Shown here one piece after another: positions 62,081 through 64,000 of a stretch of 64,000 nucleotides of DNA. The notes under the pieces are model-generated. The model worked only from the letters and a program-made list of their open reading frames with translations, had not been told where the DNA came from and ran no database searches. The DNA is taken from contig NZ_DGUZ01000002.1 in NCBI RefSeq assembly GCF_002394865.1, positions 96,044 through 160,043 of the forward strand. Direction: 5' to 3'. The DNA comes from Fibrobacter sp. UBA4297 (GTDB lineage Bacteria > Fibrobacterota > Fibrobacteria > Fibrobacterales > Fibrobacteraceae). Each line of letters begins with the position of its first letter. The first letter of the stretch is position 1. A program made the translations under genes and the position numbers.

Positions 62081-62836
62081 CTACCAGCCTTGAATAGCGA
62101 TCGAATACGAATATCGATTTCTACTGTTAGCCTTACCATTCTGGTCTATACGTTTATACGTCAAATCCCTTCCATAACGGAATTCAAATATCACTCTATT
62201 CTGTTCATACGGGATAAAAGAAATATACCCACCAAATCCAATTTCATCGTAAAATTTAGGTGCAGAATGGTTATAAGCAATGCCGCTGCCATCTGACGCA
62301 AGTCCCGCATCACCGTTCCTAGACAAGTGCTGGGTTAATCCAATCCAAAAATTATCATCTAACGGCAACTGCTCAATCAAAGAAATTCCGCCACCCCACT
62401 GAAAATACGCATATTCAATTTTTTCAAATTGCCACAGACACAAATTACTCCAACCCATTACGCCAAAGTAATCGGAAACATAACCGGCCTGCACAAAAGG
62501 CGTCAACATATTTATTCCAAAACCATACTTGAAGGAGCCGCGACTTTTTTGAAATTCCAAAATATAATCAAAGGGATACTCGTTATCCTTATAAGACCAT
62601 TCTTCATTTTTTTCTTTTTTCAATGATTTATCTGCTTCAATTTTTTGGCAACCGCCATCCTTCCAATAGCAGTCATTCAAATGTAACGCAACAGAAATAT
62701 CTTTTACAAATTTGTCTTCACTCTTTTCCATAAACGCCGCAGCAGATGGCGGACGAATAACTGTAACGCTGCACCCCGCCAGCATCACCGCCACAAGCAA
62801 AACAACAAAACAAAATCGTCCTACCACATTCACCAT
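62081..62836 (-). CDS. Exported lipoprotein, tandem paralogue 2
   Basis: The 251-residue protein has lipobox VAVMLAGC (Cys22) and the TVIRPPSAAAFMEKSEDKF opening shared with the next paralogue. Two further blocks are nearly identical between them: AGYVSDYFGVMGWSNLCLWQ and YFQWGGGISLIEQLP. A C-terminal EFRYGRDLTYKRID and terminal IQGW close it. Strand-rich pattern with aromatic residues suggests a small barrel or beta-sandwich at the outer membrane. Its ATG overlaps the stop of the upstream paralogue (ATGGTGA, 7 nt). Confidence 0.7.
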   Translation of the reverse strand: MVNVVGRFCFVVLLVAVMLAGCSVTVIRPPSAAAFMEKSEDKFVKDISVALHLNDCYWKDGGCQKIEADKSLKKEKNEEWSYKDNEYPFDYILEFQKSRGSFKYGFGINMLTPFVQAGYVSDYFGVMGWSNLCLWQFEKIEYAYFQWGGGISLIEQLPLDDNFWIGLTQHLSRNGDAGLASDGSGIAYNHSAPKFYDEIGFGGYISFIPYEQNRVIFEFRYGRDLTYKRIDQNGKANSRNRYSYSIAIQGW

Positions 62837-63585
62837 CCTTGAAGATCAACCACAATTGAATAACGATTCATATCACCAACCACACCTTTTTTAGAAAAGT
62901 CAATCTGTTTATACGTTAAATCTCTCCCATATCTAAACTCAACACCAACTCTTAGCCTTTCCATAAGGGGAAAAGACACATAACCACCTCCTCCTATTTC
63001 ATCGTAAAAAATAGGCATCGGCATCGGAATTCCAAAAGCAATCGCATCTCCGTATGTATAATCTTCACGACCATTTCTAGACCAATGCTGAGTCAGACCT
63101 ATACGAACATTTTTGCCAATTGGCAACTGTTCAATAATGGACACACCTCCACCCCACTGAAAATACTTGTGCTCCACCTTTTCCAATTGCCACACCCAAA
63201 GATTACTCCAACCCATTACGCCGAAATAGTCTGATACAAAACCAGCCTGTACGTAAGGCGTGATAAAATCTAAGCCCAATCCGTATTTAAAATAGCCAAC
63301 AATTCGCTGTAATGATACAGAAAATTCAATAGGCCACTCAGCCGCACTATAAGACCAATCTTCATTTTCAATTCGACCTACTTTTTCTCTAGCAATATAA
63401 AACTCGTCTTTTTTTCCATAAGCAATATCGCCCAAAGTTACAGTAAGAGAAGCATTTCCTATGAAAGAGCTTTTGCTTTTCTCCATAAAAGCCGATGCTG
63501 ATGGCGGATGAATAATAGCAACGCTACACCCCGCCAGCATCGCCGCCACAAGCAAAACAATCCATAAAATTCTGCGAAATACCAT
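62830..63585 (-). CDS. Exported lipoprotein, tandem paralogue 1
   Basis: The 251-residue paralogue of the following gene has lipobox VAAMLAGC (Cys20), IIHPPSASAFMEKSKSSF, AGFVSDYFGVMGWSNLWVWQ, YFQWGGGVSIIEQLP and EFRYGRDLTYKQID. GGGAG precedes its ATG at 63585. No known family. Together with the two neighbours it forms a three-copy tandem array from duplication, transcribed as one unit. Confidence 0.7.
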   Translation of the reverse strand: MVFRRILWIVLLVAAMLAGCSVAIIHPPSASAFMEKSKSSFIGNASLTVTLGDIAYGKKDEFYIAREKVGRIENEDWSYSAAEWPIEFSVSLQRIVGYFKYGLGLDFITPYVQAGFVSDYFGVMGWSNLWVWQLEKVEHKYFQWGGGVSIIEQLPIGKNVRIGLTQHWSRNGREDYTYGDAIAFGIPMPMPIFYDEIGGGGYVSFPLMERLRVGVEFRYGRDLTYKQIDFSKKGVVGDMNRYSIVVDLQGW

Positions 63586-63604
63586 TTTACAAGGCTCCCC
63601 GAAG

Positions 63605-64000
63605 CTACTTGCTGTAATTCCATTCCTTTAAGAAAAAGGCATAGTTCAACTGAAAATAAAAGCGGTTATTCGGTGCCCCGATTTCTCTTCCATAGCGTAA
63701 CTCTGCCGAAAAGCCTTTATACACAACATAAGCACCGGCACCAAATTCTGGATATATCTCAGGATACAAAGTATTGAAAGTGCAACACCCCGGATCATCG
63801 ATAACCATATACGAATTGCGGGAAATATGTTCACTTATTCCCACCTTGAAATTTTCAGATACAGGATACTGTTCAACAAGCATCACCCCACCTACATGAC
63901 GCATTCTCGACGATGCCCCATCACGCCGCTCATCAATTGCAATTCCATACCACCCCTGAACCCCAAAATACTGGGATCGGCCACCCATAATGGTTCTGTA
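63605..64000 (-). CDS. Exported-protein paralogue 3 (5' end outside window)
   Basis: The frame is open to the window edge (the last codons read YRTIMGG), so the start is beyond 64000. Shared blocks include QYFGVQGWYGIAI (cf. DYFGVMGW), GGVMLVEQYPVSENFKVGISEHISRN and ELRYGREIGAPNNR. It is more diverged than the other two and has a CC pair (PGCCTF). It ends FLKEWNYSK, lacking the LQGW tail. Same family, first in the operon among the three. Confidence 0.65.
   Translation of the reverse strand, partial: YRTIMGGRSQYFGVQGWYGIAIDERRDGASSRMRHVGGVMLVEQYPVSENFKVGISEHISRNSYMVIDDPGCCTFNTLYPEIYPEFGAGAYVVYKGFSAELRYGREIGAPNNRFYFQLNYAFFLKEWNYSK

Overview
The window looks like chromosomal DNA of a Fibrobacter-type bacterium (phylum Fibrobacterota). 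This rests on several features: secreted lipoproteins with long poly-serine linkers, a collagen-like lipoprotein with repeated Cys-containing modules, TATATT-type -10 elements, moderate GC, and a didermal protein set (TonB receptor remnant, outer-membrane barrel, many lipobox signal peptides). The assignment is inference from sequence style; no database search was run. No tRNA, rRNA or CRISPR array was found.

Layout. 1-2000: accessory DNA with a UvrD-like helicase tail, a RhuM-family protein with a PLD-like C-terminus and an ORF6N remnant. 2037-8713: dGTPase-like hydrolase, leucyl-tRNA synthetase (leuS), a Cys-repeat lipoprotein, a small exported protein and an outer-membrane barrel. 8837-18641: a membrane-anchored spermidine-synthase-like protein, B12-dependent methionine synthase (metH) with a coupled acetyltransferase, and a DUF1538 membrane protein with two P-II-like proteins. 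18852-20462: an ECF sigma factor, a one-TM probable anti-sigma factor and a Cys/His-rich Spy/CpxP-like sensor in overlapping genes, resembling CnrYXH. 20617-30231: recC-recB-recD.

31328-36017 is a defence island in decay. An McrBC/LlaJI-type restriction locus survives only as fragments (mcrC with two frameshifts and one nonsense codon, mcrB C-terminus only). Between the two fragments sits an apparently intact Septu-like pair, ptuA (ATPase) and ptuB (HNH nuclease). A fragment of a YhcG/DUF1016 nuclease abuts the mcrB fragment head to head.

36256-42844 carries hsp20 behind a sigma-54-like promoter, then a zinc-uptake region: a Fur/Zur-family regulator with a perfect palindromic operator over its predicted start site, a His/Cys-rich membrane peptide, znuA-znuC-znuB, an exported OB-like protein, a 56-residue Cys/His peptide, a His-rich lipoprotein and an eroded ZnuD-like TonB receptor. 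After a low-GC pair of orphan genes comes a DUF58 protein. Next is a five-gene minus-strand operon (49923 to 45065) encoding a SIMPL protein, a stand-alone ppGpp-hydrolase-like HD protein, a stand-alone RelA/SpoT synthetase-domain protein, an EF-G paralogue and an exported protein. pgi follows.

51941-55548 holds a PIN toxin-antitoxin pair and a three-gene cassette of unknown function: a coiled-coil/glycine-rich protein, a glycine-zipper protein and a YkgJ-type Cys-cluster protein. This is the best candidate here for an undescribed system. The window ends with a GGDEF-like/EAL membrane protein, a surface lipoprotein joining collagen-like repeats to a histidine-phosphatase domain, a MoxR ATPase, and three tandem paralogous exported proteins, the last cut by the window edge. 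Two kinds of short dispersed repeat occur in several intergenic gaps, one set inside the znu operon.
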